DNA of 64,000 nt from the NCBI GenBank assembly GCA_042095135.1, contig JBELBV010000003.1, forward strand, positions 50,646 through 114,645, in the 5' to 3' direction. The notes below the pieces were generated by a model. The model was given only the letters and a program-made list of their open reading frames with translations, was not told where the DNA came from and did not search any database. Of this stretch, positions 1 through 7,840 are shown in pieces (within the stretch, counting starts at the first letter, position 1; each line of letters opens with the position of its first letter). The stretch comes from UA16 sp042095135. GTDB taxonomy: Bacteria > Bacteroidota > Bacteroidia > Flavobacteriales_D > Sanyastnellaceae. The position numbers were made by a program, and so were the translations under genes.

Positions 1-106
1 CGATGCTGGGTTCATCCACCACCACCTTGTCCTCAAAGTAAATGATGGTGTTGGCGGTACCGAGATCAATGGCGATCTCTTGCATGAAAAAATTGAACAA
101 ACCCAT
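1..106 (-). CDS. mreB: MreB, rod-shape actin homologue (N-terminal fragment, cut by window edge)
   Basis: Only the first 35 codons are present, running off the left edge. The start ATG at 106-104 is followed by a short aromatic-rich stretch (GLFNFF) and then IAIDLGTANT, the phosphate-1 loop of the actin/Hsp70 ATPase fold in the form typical of MreB. MreB polymerises under the inner membrane and guides lateral wall synthesis. It lies downstream of purH on the same strand, 134 bases away, with its own TAnnTTTG box at 146-153, so it is probably a separate transcription unit leading into mreC/mreD outside the window. The assignment rests on the N-terminus only, which is nevertheless distinctive. 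Confidence 0.88.
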   Translation of the reverse strand, partial: MGLFNFFMQEIAIDLGTANTIIYFEDKVVVDEPSI

Positions 107-145
107 GGGCTTCAAGTGTGTGGAGAACGGAACGAAGTGAACACT

Positions 146-153
146 CAAATATA
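146..153 (-). promoter_or_regulatory. -7 box of the mreB promoter, with G8 tract upstream
   Basis: On the minus strand the bases read TATATTTG, a full match to the Bacteroidota -7 consensus TAnnTTTG, 39 bases before the mreB ATG. A TTTTG (173-169) could serve as the -33 element. The 15-base spacer contains a run of eight G (160-167). Confidence 0.6.
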
Positions 154-240
154 GCAAAGCCCCCCCCGCAAAACCCATTGAATTTTTCACAAATTCTCCG
201 GCTTTCGAGGGCCTTCGGTAGGCACGAGAAAAGCGGTAGA

Positions 241-1773
241 TCAGTGGCGGAAATGGCGCACCCCGGTCATGTACATGGCGAGGCCGTGTGCGTCGCAGTA
301 ATCGATGCTCAACTGGTCTTTCACAGAGCCGCCTGGCTGGATCACCGCCTTGATTCCGGCGTCATCGGCCAGCTCCACACAATCGGGGAATGGGAAGAAC
401 GCATCGGAAGCCATGACCGCACCGTTCAGGTCGAACCCGAAGCTTTTGGCCTTCACCACCGCTTGCTTCAATGCATCCACGCGGCTGGTCTGTCCCGTGC
501 CACTGCCAAAGAGCTGCTTGTCCTTGGCGAAAACAATGGTGTTGGAACGGGTGTGCTTCGCGATTTTCATGGCGAAAATCAGGTCTTCTAGTTGGGCTGC
601 CTCAGCAGCTGTTTTGGTGGCTAGGTTCAAATCTTCGACCCCTTCCATCTCGGCATCAGGGGCTTGCACGAGGTATCCATTCAGCGCGCTTCGGACGGTT
701 ACGTTCGGGTTGCTGCATGGCTTCTGCACGAGGAGGATGCGGTTTTTCTTTTGCTTGAGGACTTCGAGGGCTTCGGCATCATAAGCCGGCGCAATAGCCA
801 CTTCGAAGAACAATTCATGCATCGCTTCGGCCGTGGACTTGTCGATGGTGCTATTGCAGATAAGCACCCCGCCAAATGCCGAGACAGGGTCGCCGGCGAG
901 GGCGTCTGTCCATGCTTCCAGCACCGTTGCCCGCGTGGCAAGACCACAGGCGTTGTTGTGCTTGAGCACGGCAAACGTGGGGTCGTCGGCTTGGAACTCG
1001 CGCATCAATTGCACGGCTGCGTCAACGTCGAGTAGGTTGTTGTAGGACAAAGCCTTGCCATTCAATTGGTCGAACAGGGCATCGAGGTCACCAAAGAATC
1101 GGCCTGGCTGGTGAGGATTTTCGCCGTAGCGCAGAGACTTGGAGGTCATTTCCGACACATTCAATTGCTCCACGCTGGCACCGCCTTGCATCCATTCGTG
1201 GATGCGGGTGTCGTAATGCGAGCTGATTCGGAAGGCACGTGTGGCAAGGGCTTGACGTTCTTCCCGTGTGGTGACACCTTCGCCATTCTCGAGCAATTCG
1301 AGTAATGTGCGGTAGTCATTTTGGCTGGGCACAATGACCACGTCTTCGAAGTTTTTCGCTGCCGCACGGATGAGGGAAATTCCACCGATGTCGATCTTCT
1401 CAATGATTTGTTGGTGCGTTCCGCCTTGCGCCACGGTCGCCTCGAACGGGTATAGGTCGACAATGACTAGGTCAATGTGCGGGAGTTGGTATTCCTCCAT
1501 GTGCGCAACATCTTCAGCCAGGTCCCGTCGGTTCAAGATGCCTCCGAAAACCTTGGGGTGTAGCGTTTTGACACGGCCGCCGAGGATGGAAGGGTAGTCG
1601 GTGATGGATTCGACTGCTACGACGTCCGCACCCATGGCCTCAAGGGCTTTTTGGGTTCCACCGGTGGAGTAGATGGTGACACCAAGGCGCTGCAATTGAG
1701 CGACGATGGGCTCTAGGCCTTCTTTGTGAAAAACGGAAATGAGGGCGGATTGAATGCGGCGTGGTGCGTTCAT
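241..1773 (-). CDS. purH: Bifunctional AICAR formyltransferase / IMP cyclohydrolase
   Basis: Catalyses the last two steps of de novo IMP synthesis: formylation of AICAR with 10-formyl-THF and ring closure to IMP. The 510-residue product has the normal length. The N-terminal MGS-like cyclohydrolase domain begins with SALISVFHKEGLEP and holds KTLHPKVFGG at about residues 69-78. The C-terminal transformylase domain shows RYGENPHQ (about 215-222) and LKHNNACG (about 270-277), the catalytic Lys-His region. An upstream in-frame extension of 12 codons exists, but the ATG at 1773 gives the family N-terminus and lies 33 bases after a TAGTTTTG box (1807-1814). It is the first gene before mreB on this strand. 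Confidence 0.96.
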   Translation of the reverse strand: MNAPRRIQSALISVFHKEGLEPIVAQLQRLGVTIYSTGGTQKALEAMGADVVAVESITDYPSILGGRVKTLHPKVFGGILNRRDLAEDVAHMEEYQLPHIDLVIVDLYPFEATVAQGGTHQQIIEKIDIGGISLIRAAAKNFEDVVIVPSQNDYRTLLELLENGEGVTTREERQALATRAFRISSHYDTRIHEWMQGGASVEQLNVSEMTSKSLRYGENPHQPGRFFGDLDALFDQLNGKALSYNNLLDVDAAVQLMREFQADDPTFAVLKHNNACGLATRATVLEAWTDALAGDPVSAFGGVLICNSTIDKSTAEAMHELFFEVAIAPAYDAEALEVLKQKKNRILLVQKPCSNPNVTVRSALNGYLVQAPDAEMEGVEDLNLATKTAAEAAQLEDLIFAMKIAKHTRSNTIVFAKDKQLFGSGTGQTSRVDALKQAVVKAKSFGFDLNGAVMASDAFFPFPDCVELADDAGIKAVIQPGGSVKDQLSIDYCDAHGLAMYMTGVRHFRH

Positions 1774-1806
1774 TTCAAGTGATTTGGAAAGAGCGAAACA
1801 AAGGCG

Positions 1807-1814
1807 CAAAACTA
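1807..1814 (-). promoter_or_regulatory. -7 box of the purH promoter
   Basis: Minus strand TAGTTTTG, a full TAnnTTTG match, 33 bases before the purH ATG. It lies back to back with the plus-strand box of the permease gene at 1857-1864. Confidence 0.5.
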
Positions 1815-1856
1815 CAATTAAACCCGGACATATACCCGGACTTGGGAGGTAGGAAT

Positions 1857-1864
1857 TAGCTTTG
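1857..1864 (+). promoter_or_regulatory. -7 box of the FtsX-type permease gene (leaderless arrangement)
   Basis: TAGCTTTG, a full TAnnTTTG match, followed by exactly four bases and then the ATG at 1869. This spacing puts the expected transcription start at or next to the start codon. Confidence 0.6.
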
Positions 1865-1868
1865 TTCC

Positions 1869-3110
1869 ATGCTTTGGCTTCGCCTGCTTTTTGAAAGTTT
1901 TGCCTTCGCTTGGTCCGCGATCGTGACCAACCGGCTTCGGACCTTCCTGTCCCTGCTTGGGGTCATGGTGGGCATCTTCATGATAACGGCCGTTTTTGCC
2001 GTGGTGGACTCGCTGGAAGATGGACTGAAGAGCACATTCAATATGCTGGACGATGAAGTGCTGTTCATCCAAAAATGGCCTTGGGCATTTGACGAGGAAT
2101 ATCCGTGGTGGAAGTACGTCCAACGCCGGGAAGTCAGCCTGAACGATGCGGCACTTTTGGAAGAGCGGTTGACCCAAGCCAAGGAAGTAGTTTTCCAGGC
2201 CAAGACCATGCTCGCTGTCGAGTCCAACAACAGCCGCTTGGATGGGGTGGGCATTGTCGCGGTCTCGCAGGGATACGATGACGTGATTGCGCTGGACATT
2301 GCCGCTGGACGTTATTTCTCGCCCATGGAGGTGGAGTCGGGTCGAGCGGTAGCCATCATCGGCTATGACGTGGCCGTGGAATTGACGGGTGATGCCGATG
2401 CGGTCGGAGAGGTCATTGAAGCCAAGGGGCAACGGCTGGAGGTGGTCGGCGTCTTCGCCAAGCAAGGGTCATCGGCCATCAATGATGGGTTCGACCGGGC
2501 GGCCATAGTGCCGGCCAAATTCGGCCACCGAATCATGGACTATGGTCTGGGTACGGCGATCATGGTAAAACCGATTGAGGGCGTGACCACAGAAGCGCTC
2601 TCCGATGAGATTGTGCAGCAGTTCCGTTCTGTGCGCAGGTTACGGCCGCGCGAGGACGACGACTTCTCCATCAACCAAATCGATATGTTAACCTCCATTC
2701 TGGACAGCATTTTTCAGCAGGTGGAGTATGGTGGCTGGTTCATTGGCATCTTCGCCATCCTTGTGGGCTGCTTCAGTATCGCCAATATCATGTTTGTAAG
2801 CGTCCGCGAACGCACGCGCATCATTGGTGTGCAAAAGGCGATTGGTGCCAAGTCCAATTTCATCATGCTGCAGTTCCTTTTCGAGGCCGTTGCATTGTGC
2901 GTCATCGGTGCGTTGTTTGCCTTAATCGCCATCGAGGCCATTGTGGTGGCGGTGAATGCCGTGGATGTGGGATTCCTGTTGCAAGTGCGTCCCTCCCGCA
3001 TCATCATTGCCCTCAGCGTTGCTGTTGCTTCGGGTTTAATCGCCGGTTTGGCACCGGCACGTCGTGCAGCAGAAATGGAACCCGTAGAGGCCATGCGTAC
3101 CACTGGATGA
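1869..3110 (+). CDS. MacB/FtsX-type ABC transporter permease
   Basis: A 413-residue inner-membrane protein of the MacB-like permease family. It has a first membrane helix near residues 15-40 (RTFLSLLGVMVGIFMITAVFAV), a large periplasmic core of about 230 residues, and three helices in the C-terminal FtsX domain, the first of which includes GIFAILVGCFSIANIMFVS. The sequence VRERTRIIGVQKAIGA just after it is the typical coupling region, and the last residues (PARRAAEMEPVEAMR) are characteristic of the family. Such permeases export lipoproteins, peptides or drugs or act in envelope signalling, paired with an ATPase. No ATPase gene is adjacent, so the substrate cannot be inferred. It is followed 23 bases later by the rhamnose reductase. 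Confidence 0.88.
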   Translation: MLWLRLLFESFAFAWSAIVTNRLRTFLSLLGVMVGIFMITAVFAVVDSLEDGLKSTFNMLDDEVLFIQKWPWAFDEEYPWWKYVQRREVSLNDAALLEERLTQAKEVVFQAKTMLAVESNNSRLDGVGIVAVSQGYDDVIALDIAAGRYFSPMEVESGRAVAIIGYDVAVELTGDADAVGEVIEAKGQRLEVVGVFAKQGSSAINDGFDRAAIVPAKFGHRIMDYGLGTAIMVKPIEGVTTEALSDEIVQQFRSVRRLRPREDDDFSINQIDMLTSILDSIFQQVEYGGWFIGIFAILVGCFSIANIMFVSVRERTRIIGVQKAIGAKSNFIMLQFLFEAVALCVIGALFALIAIEAIVVAVNAVDVGFLLQVRPSRIIIALSVAVASGLIAGLAPARRAAEMEPVEAMRTTG

Positions 3111-3121
3111 TGTTCCCTGCG

Positions 3122-3129
3122 TAACTTTC
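3122..3129 (+). promoter_or_regulatory. -7 box candidate of rfbD (leaderless arrangement)
   Basis: TAACTTTC, seven of eight matches to TAnnTTTG, followed by four bases and the ATG at 3134. It sits between the permease stop and rfbD. Confidence 0.4.
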
Positions 3130-3133
3130 GACC

Positions 3134-3988
3134 ATGCGAACAGTTTTGGTGACAGGGGCGAACGGCCAGTTGGGCTCGCGGTTGATGGAAGACACCGGCC
3201 AAAACACCCTTCGCATCGTCGGCTTCGACCGAGAAGAGCTGGATATCACCTCTCCTGAATCCATCGCGGAAGCCCTCAAGAAACATCAGCCTCATGTCGT
3301 CATCAATGCAGCGGCATACACCGCAGTGGACCGGGCCGAAGTGGAGCCAGAACTGGCCCATGCCATCAATGCCAAGGGGCCGCAACTGTTGGCGGAAGCC
3401 TGCGCTGCGCATGGTGTCGACCTGATTCACATCAGTACTGATTACGTATTTGACGGGACGCAGGACCGGCCGTATGTGCCGTCCGATGTGCCCAACCCCA
3501 TGGGGGTGTATGCGGACTCCAAACGCGCCGGCGAGTTGGCGGTTGAAGCCACGACAGGAGTCCGTTGGTGGGTAGTCCGTGTGGCCTGGTTGTGCGATAC
3601 GCGCGGCCAGAATTTCATGCAAACGATGCTGCGCCTGGGACGATCGGGCAAGGCCTTGCGCGTAGTTAACGATCAGCACGGTGTTCCCACGTTTGCCCGC
3701 CCGTTTGCAGAGGCGTTGCTGAAACTCGCTGCCCAACCCGAACGGGTCCCCTCTGGAGTTTGGCATTACGGCCCCCAAGGCCCGACCACGTGGCACGGGT
3801 TCGCGCAGGCCATCTTTGAAGGGTACGGCATAGACGTCGAATTGGCGCCGTGCACGACCGCAGACTACCCAACACCCGCAAAACGTCCGGCCTATTCCTA
3901 CCTGAATGGCAAACCATTTGCAGACGCATTGCAATTGCCCCACCTGCATTGGAAGGAGGCCTTGAGGCATGAACTAGAATTTGGATAA
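3134..3988 (+). CDS. rfbD: dTDP-4-dehydrorhamnose reductase
   Basis: Extended SDR enzyme that reduces dTDP-4-dehydro-L-rhamnose with NAD(P)H, the last step of dTDP-rhamnose synthesis for surface polysaccharide. At 284 residues it has normal length. The nucleotide loop GANGQLG is at residues 8-14, STDYVFDG at about 101-108 and the catalytic Y126-x3-K130 in YADSKRAGE. The other rml/rfb genes are not in the window. The neighbour downstream is a phosphohexomutase that could supply the glucose-1-phosphate feeding the same sugar-nucleotide route. The ATG at 3134 is supported by the family N-terminus and by the promoter-like box four bases upstream. Confidence 0.92.
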   Translation: MRTVLVTGANGQLGSRLMEDTGQNTLRIVGFDREELDITSPESIAEALKKHQPHVVINAAAYTAVDRAEVEPELAHAINAKGPQLLAEACAAHGVDLIHISTDYVFDGTQDRPYVPSDVPNPMGVYADSKRAGELAVEATTGVRWWVVRVAWLCDTRGQNFMQTMLRLGRSGKALRVVNDQHGVPTFARPFAEALLKLAAQPERVPSGVWHYGPQGPTTWHGFAQAIFEGYGIDVELAPCTTADYPTPAKRPAYSYLNGKPFADALQLPHLHWKEALRHELEFG

Positions 3989-4006
3989 CTCCCATTGAAA
4001 TTGAGC

Positions 4007-5767
4007 ATGGAAGGAAAAGAACTCATGGAATTCGCCGCACAACGTGCGCACGATTGGACCCAATCCCCCTACGACGAGGACACCCAGAACGCGGCACTTG
4101 ACCTGCTGAACGAAGGTGGAGAAGCGCTGGTGGAAGCCTTTTACACCGACCTGGAGTTTGGCACGGGTGGATTGCGCGGCCTTATGGGCGTCGGCACCAA
4201 CCGCATGAACGCCTACACTGTCGCCCAAGCGACCCAAGGCCTGGCCAATTACATGCTTGAGGCCGTGCCGAGCGGAGCCTCCATCGCGATCGCCCACGAC
4301 TCCCGCAACAACAGCCCGGAATTCGCTCGGGTAGCAGCCGAAGTCATGGCAGGCAACGGCATTGAGGTCCATTTGTTCCCTGCATTGCGCCCGACGCCGC
4401 AACTTTCGTTCACCGTCCGGGAACTCGGATGTACGGCAGGCATAGTCGTTACAGCAAGCCACAATCCGAAGGAGTACAACGGGTACAAAGTCTACTGGAG
4501 CGATGGCGGTCAAATTGTGCCTCCGCATGACAAAGGCATCATTGAACGGGTTCGAGCCGTTTCCGGGCCTGCCGAGGTCCAGTGGGGGCAGGATAAGGCA
4601 TCGCAAGCCCGCATTCACTTGTTGGATGCACAGGCGGACCAAGCGTATTGGAAGACGGTGCTGGAATTGCGATTGAGTGAAGATTTGGTCGCAAACGGCA
4701 GCGATCTCAGTATCGTGTACACGCCGTTGCATGGTACAGGGTCGGTCTCTGTTATACCCGCACTTGAAGCGGCCGGTTTCCGAAACGTGCACATCGTGGA
4801 AAGCCAGCGGCATCCCGACGGCAACTTTCCGACTGTCCACAGCCCCAATCCTGAGGAAGGGGCGGCACTCTCGGAAGCCATTGAATTGGCCAAAACGGTC
4901 AACGCGCAGTTGGTCCTAGGTACCGATCCGGATTCGGACCGCGTGGGCATCGCCGTGCCCGATGCGCAATCCGAAGGTGGGTGGCGACTCTTGAACGGCA
5001 ACGAGACAGGGGCACTGCTTGTACATTATGTGGTGTCTCAGCGTGCCGAAAAGAACTTGCTCGTTCAAGGTGATTTTGTCGCCAAAACCATTGTCACCTC
5101 GGATCTGATGGCGGAGATCGGTCGGCACGTAGGCCTCGATGTGCAGGAGACTTTGACCGGATTCAAATGGATTGCGGACGCCATACGGCGGGAAGAAGGC
5201 AAAGGACGGTTTGTGGCTGGCGGTGAGGAGAGCTACGGCTACATGATTGGCGATGAGGTCCGGGACAAGGATGCGGTGGCAGCAGCGTGTGTTTTATGTG
5301 AATTGGCGCATGTGGCGCACGCCGAGGGTTCGGATTTGCTGGGTCGACTCGAGGCCATTCACCGCACCCACGGGGCGTACAAGGAGGCGCTTGTGTCGCA
5401 AACGAAACAGGGACGAGCGGGCAAGGCGGAAATCGCGGCCCAAATGGAAGGATTTCGTACGTCGCCACCGGCTGAATTGGCTGGAGAACGTGTCGTTGAA
5501 GTTCGGGATTATGCGGCCCAGCGCGCGACAGACGTACGGGACGGTTCAACGCGAACGCTTGACCTGCCGGCATCGAATGTGGTACAGTTAATCACTGAGC
5601 ATAACACCCTCGTCACCGCACGGCCAAGCGGGACAGAGCCCAAAATCAAGTTCTATTTCTCGGTGCGCATGGCGGTGGAAAATTGGCCAAACAGCGACTA
5701 CAGCCAGGCCATGGGAGCATTGGAAAGTCGCATCGCACTGCTCAAACAAGAAATGGGAGTGGCCTAA
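4007..5767 (+). CDS. Alpha-D-phosphohexomutase (phosphoglucomutase/phosphomannomutase family)
   Basis: Interconverts hexose-6- and hexose-1-phosphates. The 586-residue protein matches the long phospho-sugar mutases common in Bacteroidota. It shows the phosphoserine loop TASHNPKEYNGYKVYW (Ser near residue 151), the metal-binding loop GTDPDSDR (about 305-312), the sugar-binding GEESYGY, and the C-terminal phosphate-binding RPSGTEPKIKFY. Substrate preference (glucose or mannose) cannot be read from these motifs. The start is uncertain: TTG at 3995 or ATG at 4007 (used here) or 4025. It follows rfbD closely and probably shares its transcript, which links it to nucleotide-sugar supply. It ends four bases before the convergent cvpA gene. 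Confidence 0.92.
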   Translation: MEGKELMEFAAQRAHDWTQSPYDEDTQNAALDLLNEGGEALVEAFYTDLEFGTGGLRGLMGVGTNRMNAYTVAQATQGLANYMLEAVPSGASIAIAHDSRNNSPEFARVAAEVMAGNGIEVHLFPALRPTPQLSFTVRELGCTAGIVVTASHNPKEYNGYKVYWSDGGQIVPPHDKGIIERVRAVSGPAEVQWGQDKASQARIHLLDAQADQAYWKTVLELRLSEDLVANGSDLSIVYTPLHGTGSVSVIPALEAAGFRNVHIVESQRHPDGNFPTVHSPNPEEGAALSEAIELAKTVNAQLVLGTDPDSDRVGIAVPDAQSEGGWRLLNGNETGALLVHYVVSQRAEKNLLVQGDFVAKTIVTSDLMAEIGRHVGLDVQETLTGFKWIADAIRREEGKGRFVAGGEESYGYMIGDEVRDKDAVAAACVLCELAHVAHAEGSDLLGRLEAIHRTHGAYKEALVSQTKQGRAGKAEIAAQMEGFRTSPPAELAGERVVEVRDYAAQRATDVRDGSTRTLDLPASNVVQLITEHNTLVTARPSGTEPKIKFYFSVRMAVENWPNSDYSQAMGALESRIALLKQEMGVA

Positions 5768-5771
5768 CGGG

Positions 5772-6356
5772 CTAGTCGCGGGTGTTGCCCCGCTCAACGG
5801 CAGCATCTTCTAAGCGCTCCATCCCGTCCTCGAAACGGTCGCGCAGCTGTTCCCACTGCGTGTTTCGCTCCATGTCAGGCACCACGTATTCGATGGCATC
5901 CTCAACAAAAGGGTAGAGTACCGATTGTTCGACCTGTGCTTCCGGCAGCCATTGGCGCGGTCCGAAAACCCCATCCAAGGCATAGGTTAATGCGCTCAAG
6001 AAGAACAGTGTTTGCACCATTCCAAGTGCGAGTCCACCGAGCTTATTCAACATGCTCAACGCCGTGAGGTCGATGATTTTTTCCAAGAGTTTGGCAATGA
6101 AATGCACCCCCAATACCACCCCCAAAAACGTCAGGCCGAATGCGCCTACTTCGGTGGTCCGATTGGACCAGTCGAACTGTTGATTCAACCATTCTGCAGC
6201 GAAACTGGAGAAATGAAAGCCGGCATAGATACCCAGCACCAGCCCGAAGATGGAGGCGATTTTGATAATGAGGCCTTTTCGAAAGCCATTGAACATGGCC
6301 CATGCAAGCCAAATGCCCAAGAGGGCATCCACGGCCCCTATTTGATTCAATTGCAT
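5772..6356 (-). CDS. CvpA family membrane protein
   Basis: A 194-residue inner-membrane protein with four predicted helices: residues about 8-25 (VDALLGIWLAWAMFNGFRKG), 28-48 (IASIFGLVLGIYAGFHF), 70-92 (VGAFGLTFLGVVLGVHFIAK) and 105-128. The GLI after the first helix and the overall layout match the CvpA (colicin V production) family. Family members are tied to envelope stress and rod-shape or purine-linked phenotypes in other bacteria, but the molecular function is not settled. The C-terminal 50 residues are charged and soluble. The start ATG is 38 bases from the divergent GNAT start at 6395. Confidence 0.85.
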   Translation of the reverse strand: MQLNQIGAVDALLGIWLAWAMFNGFRKGLIIKIASIFGLVLGIYAGFHFSSFAAEWLNQQFDWSNRTTEVGAFGLTFLGVVLGVHFIAKLLEKIIDLTALSMLNKLGGLALGMVQTLFFLSALTYALDGVFGPRQWLPEAQVEQSVLYPFVEDAIEYVVPDMERNTQWEQLRDRFEDGMERLEDAAVERGNTRD

Positions 6357-6382
6357 GCCGCAAAATAGAAAGAATGGAGCGC

Positions 6383-6390
6383 TACCTTTC
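6383..6390 (+). promoter_or_regulatory. -7 box candidate of the GNAT gene; decides its start
   Basis: TACCTTTC, seven of eight matches to TAnnTTTG, followed by four bases and the ATG at 6395. The alternative ATG at 6374 lies upstream of this box, so the later start is preferred. Confidence 0.4.
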
Positions 6391-6394
6391 GGCT

Positions 6395-6889
6395 ATGGAC
6401 CCATTAAAACCATCCTTTACCATTCGCAAGGGAACGCCTGAAGACGCTACAGCCATTCATCGATTGATTGTTGAGTTGGCCATTTATGAGCGTGCGGAGC
6501 AGGAAGTCACAACGACCGCAGAACAGCTCGAGGAAGATGGCTTTGGTGATGATGCCATCTATCGGCTTTTTGTAGCGGAGGTTCAAGGCGACGTTGTTGG
6601 GATGGCGCTGTGGTACGAGAAATACAGCACGTGGAAAGGCCGGTGTGGCTTTCTCGAAGACCTTGTGGTGCGGGAGTCGCATCGCGGGAAGGGCATCGGC
6701 AAAGCGTTGTTTTTAGCGGTGGCTGATGCGTGCGCCGCCGCCGACTATGGCCGGATGGAGTGGCAAGTATTGGATTGGAATGAACCCGCGATTGAGTTTT
6801 ATAAATCCCTCGGTGCCGGTTTGGACCCCGAGTGGCTCAACGGGAAGTTGACGCGTGAAGGGCTGCGCGCGCTGGCGTCCGGTCGCTAG
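6395..6889 (+). CDS. GNAT family N-acetyltransferase
   Basis: A 164-residue acetyl-CoA-dependent acetyltransferase. The fold starts with SFTIRKGTPEDATAIHRLI and continues to the acetyl-CoA pyrophosphate loop VVRESHRGKGIGKALF (motif Q/RxxGxG/A, about residues 92-108). The signature WQVLDWNEPAIEFYKSLGA and the length closely resemble the spermidine/spermine N1-acetyltransferase (SSAT)-like subgroup, which acts on polyamines or thialysine-type amines. The substrate is inferred, not shown. Start chosen at 6395 because of the promoter-like box; an ATG at 6374 would add seven residues. Its stop overlaps the convergent DUF2795 gene by four bases through a CTAG shared by both stop codons. Confidence 0.85.
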   Translation: MDPLKPSFTIRKGTPEDATAIHRLIVELAIYERAEQEVTTTAEQLEEDGFGDDAIYRLFVAEVQGDVVGMALWYEKYSTWKGRCGFLEDLVVRESHRGKGIGKALFLAVADACAAADYGRMEWQVLDWNEPAIEFYKSLGAGLDPEWLNGKLTREGLRALASGR

Positions 6890-7107
6890 TATTCGTCTTC
6901 GTTGAAGAAGAAGTCCTCCTTGCTCGGGTAGTCGGGCCAGATGTCCTCGATGGTTTCGAACGCATCGCCGTCGTCCTCCAATTGCTGCAAATTCTCCACA
7001 ACTTCAAGCGGTGCCCCGGTACGCATCGCAAAGTCAATCAGCTCGTCTTTGCTGGCGGGCCAAGGAGCGTCTTCGAGGTAGGAAGCCAATTCAAGTGTCC
7101 AATACAT
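6886..7107 (-). CDS. DUF2795 domain small acidic protein
   Basis: A 73-residue, very acidic protein beginning MYWTLELASYLEDAPWPAS and ending FFFNEDEY. It matches a small protein family (DUF2795) that is strongly conserved in Bacteroidota and has no assigned function. The central segment KDELIDFAMRTGAPLEVVENLQ looks like a short helical bundle or DNA-binding-like helix pair, but no catalytic residues are evident. The ATG at 7107 gives the family N-terminus; a 13-codon upstream extension is rejected. A perfect TATTTTTG box lies 19 bases upstream (7127-7134). It is downstream of the adenosyltransferase gene on the same strand. Confidence 0.82.
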   Translation of the reverse strand: MYWTLELASYLEDAPWPASKDELIDFAMRTGAPLEVVENLQQLEDDGDAFETIEDIWPDYPSKEDFFFNEDEY

Positions 7108-7126
7108 GGTAAGCGTCTTCAGCGCG

Positions 7127-7134
7127 CAAAAATA
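7127..7134 (-). promoter_or_regulatory. -7 box upstream of the DUF2795 gene
   Basis: Minus strand TATTTTTG, full TAnnTTTG match, 19 bases before the ATG at 7107, in the 102-base gap behind the adenosyltransferase gene. Confidence 0.5.
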
Positions 7135-7209
7135 GAAGAATCGCAATCACATCCAAGAAAATCTTCAGAAACGCCGCATTTTCGGCTGTTTTTGGCGTAA
7201 TCCTCCAGG

Positions 7210-7764
7210 TTAAGGCGTTGATTCCCATGGAATTTCCGGAGAGCCGGTCACGGCATGCAGGTGTCTGCTCCACACAAAAAACAGGTCGCTCAATCGGTTC
7301 AAGTAGGCGACCAAGCCTTCCGGAATGTCCTCCTCTCGTCCGAGTGCGATCACCCGACGTTCTCCACGCCTGCATACCACGCGGCATTTGTGCGCAGCAA
7401 CGACGGCCGGATGTCCTCCGGGAAGGATGAACTGGCTTAGTGGTGAAAGGGCTTCATTTTTGGCGTCCATCCAAGCCTCCATCTCGGCCACGCGGGTGCC
7501 AGGAATGGGCGGCAGGTGCTTGGCCATTTCGGGATCGACGGTGGCCAAATGACTTCCCCAGGAGAACACGTCAGATTGGATGGCTCGGAGGAACGCATCA
7601 TCTTCAGATTGCGCCACGGCAGCACAGGTGCCCATTTCTCCAATGCACACATTGAGTTCATCCAGTGTACCGTAGGCTTCGATGCGCAAGTCGTCCTTGC
7701 TCAGCCGTTGGCCACCAAACAACGATGTGGTGCCGTCATCCCCTGTTCGCGTATAAATCCGCAT
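7210..7764 (-). CDS. Cob(I)yrinic acid a,c-diamide adenosyltransferase, PduO type
   Basis: Transfers the adenosyl group of ATP to cob(I)alamin, making adenosylcobalamin. At 184 residues it is the usual size. The N-terminal ATP-binding segment IYTRTGDDGTTSLFGGQR (residues 3-20) and the following EAYGTLDELNVCIG are diagnostic of the PduO family, as is FILPGG near residue 113. The helical bundle ends with YLNRLSDLFFVWSRHL. Adenosylcobalamin would be needed by methylmalonyl-CoA mutase; the epimerase of that pathway is encoded at 19107-19505, which fits. No cobalamin riboswitch is visible in front of the gene. Confidence 0.93.
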   Translation of the reverse strand: MRIYTRTGDDGTTSLFGGQRLSKDDLRIEAYGTLDELNVCIGEMGTCAAVAQSEDDAFLRAIQSDVFSWGSHLATVDPEMAKHLPPIPGTRVAEMEAWMDAKNEALSPLSQFILPGGHPAVVAAHKCRVVCRRGERRVIALGREEDIPEGLVAYLNRLSDLFFVWSRHLHAVTGSPEIPWESTP

Positions 7765-7840
7765 TTGGCATTCTTTCGAATGAGCAAGCTACAACGCAAC
7801 GGACAGACCCCTACCTTTAGGGGCGTAAATCACCAGACAC

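Noticed and set aside
2714..3970. Open frame of 418 codons antisense to the permease and rfbD
   Set aside because: Spans two well-supported plus-strand genes and shows no domain.
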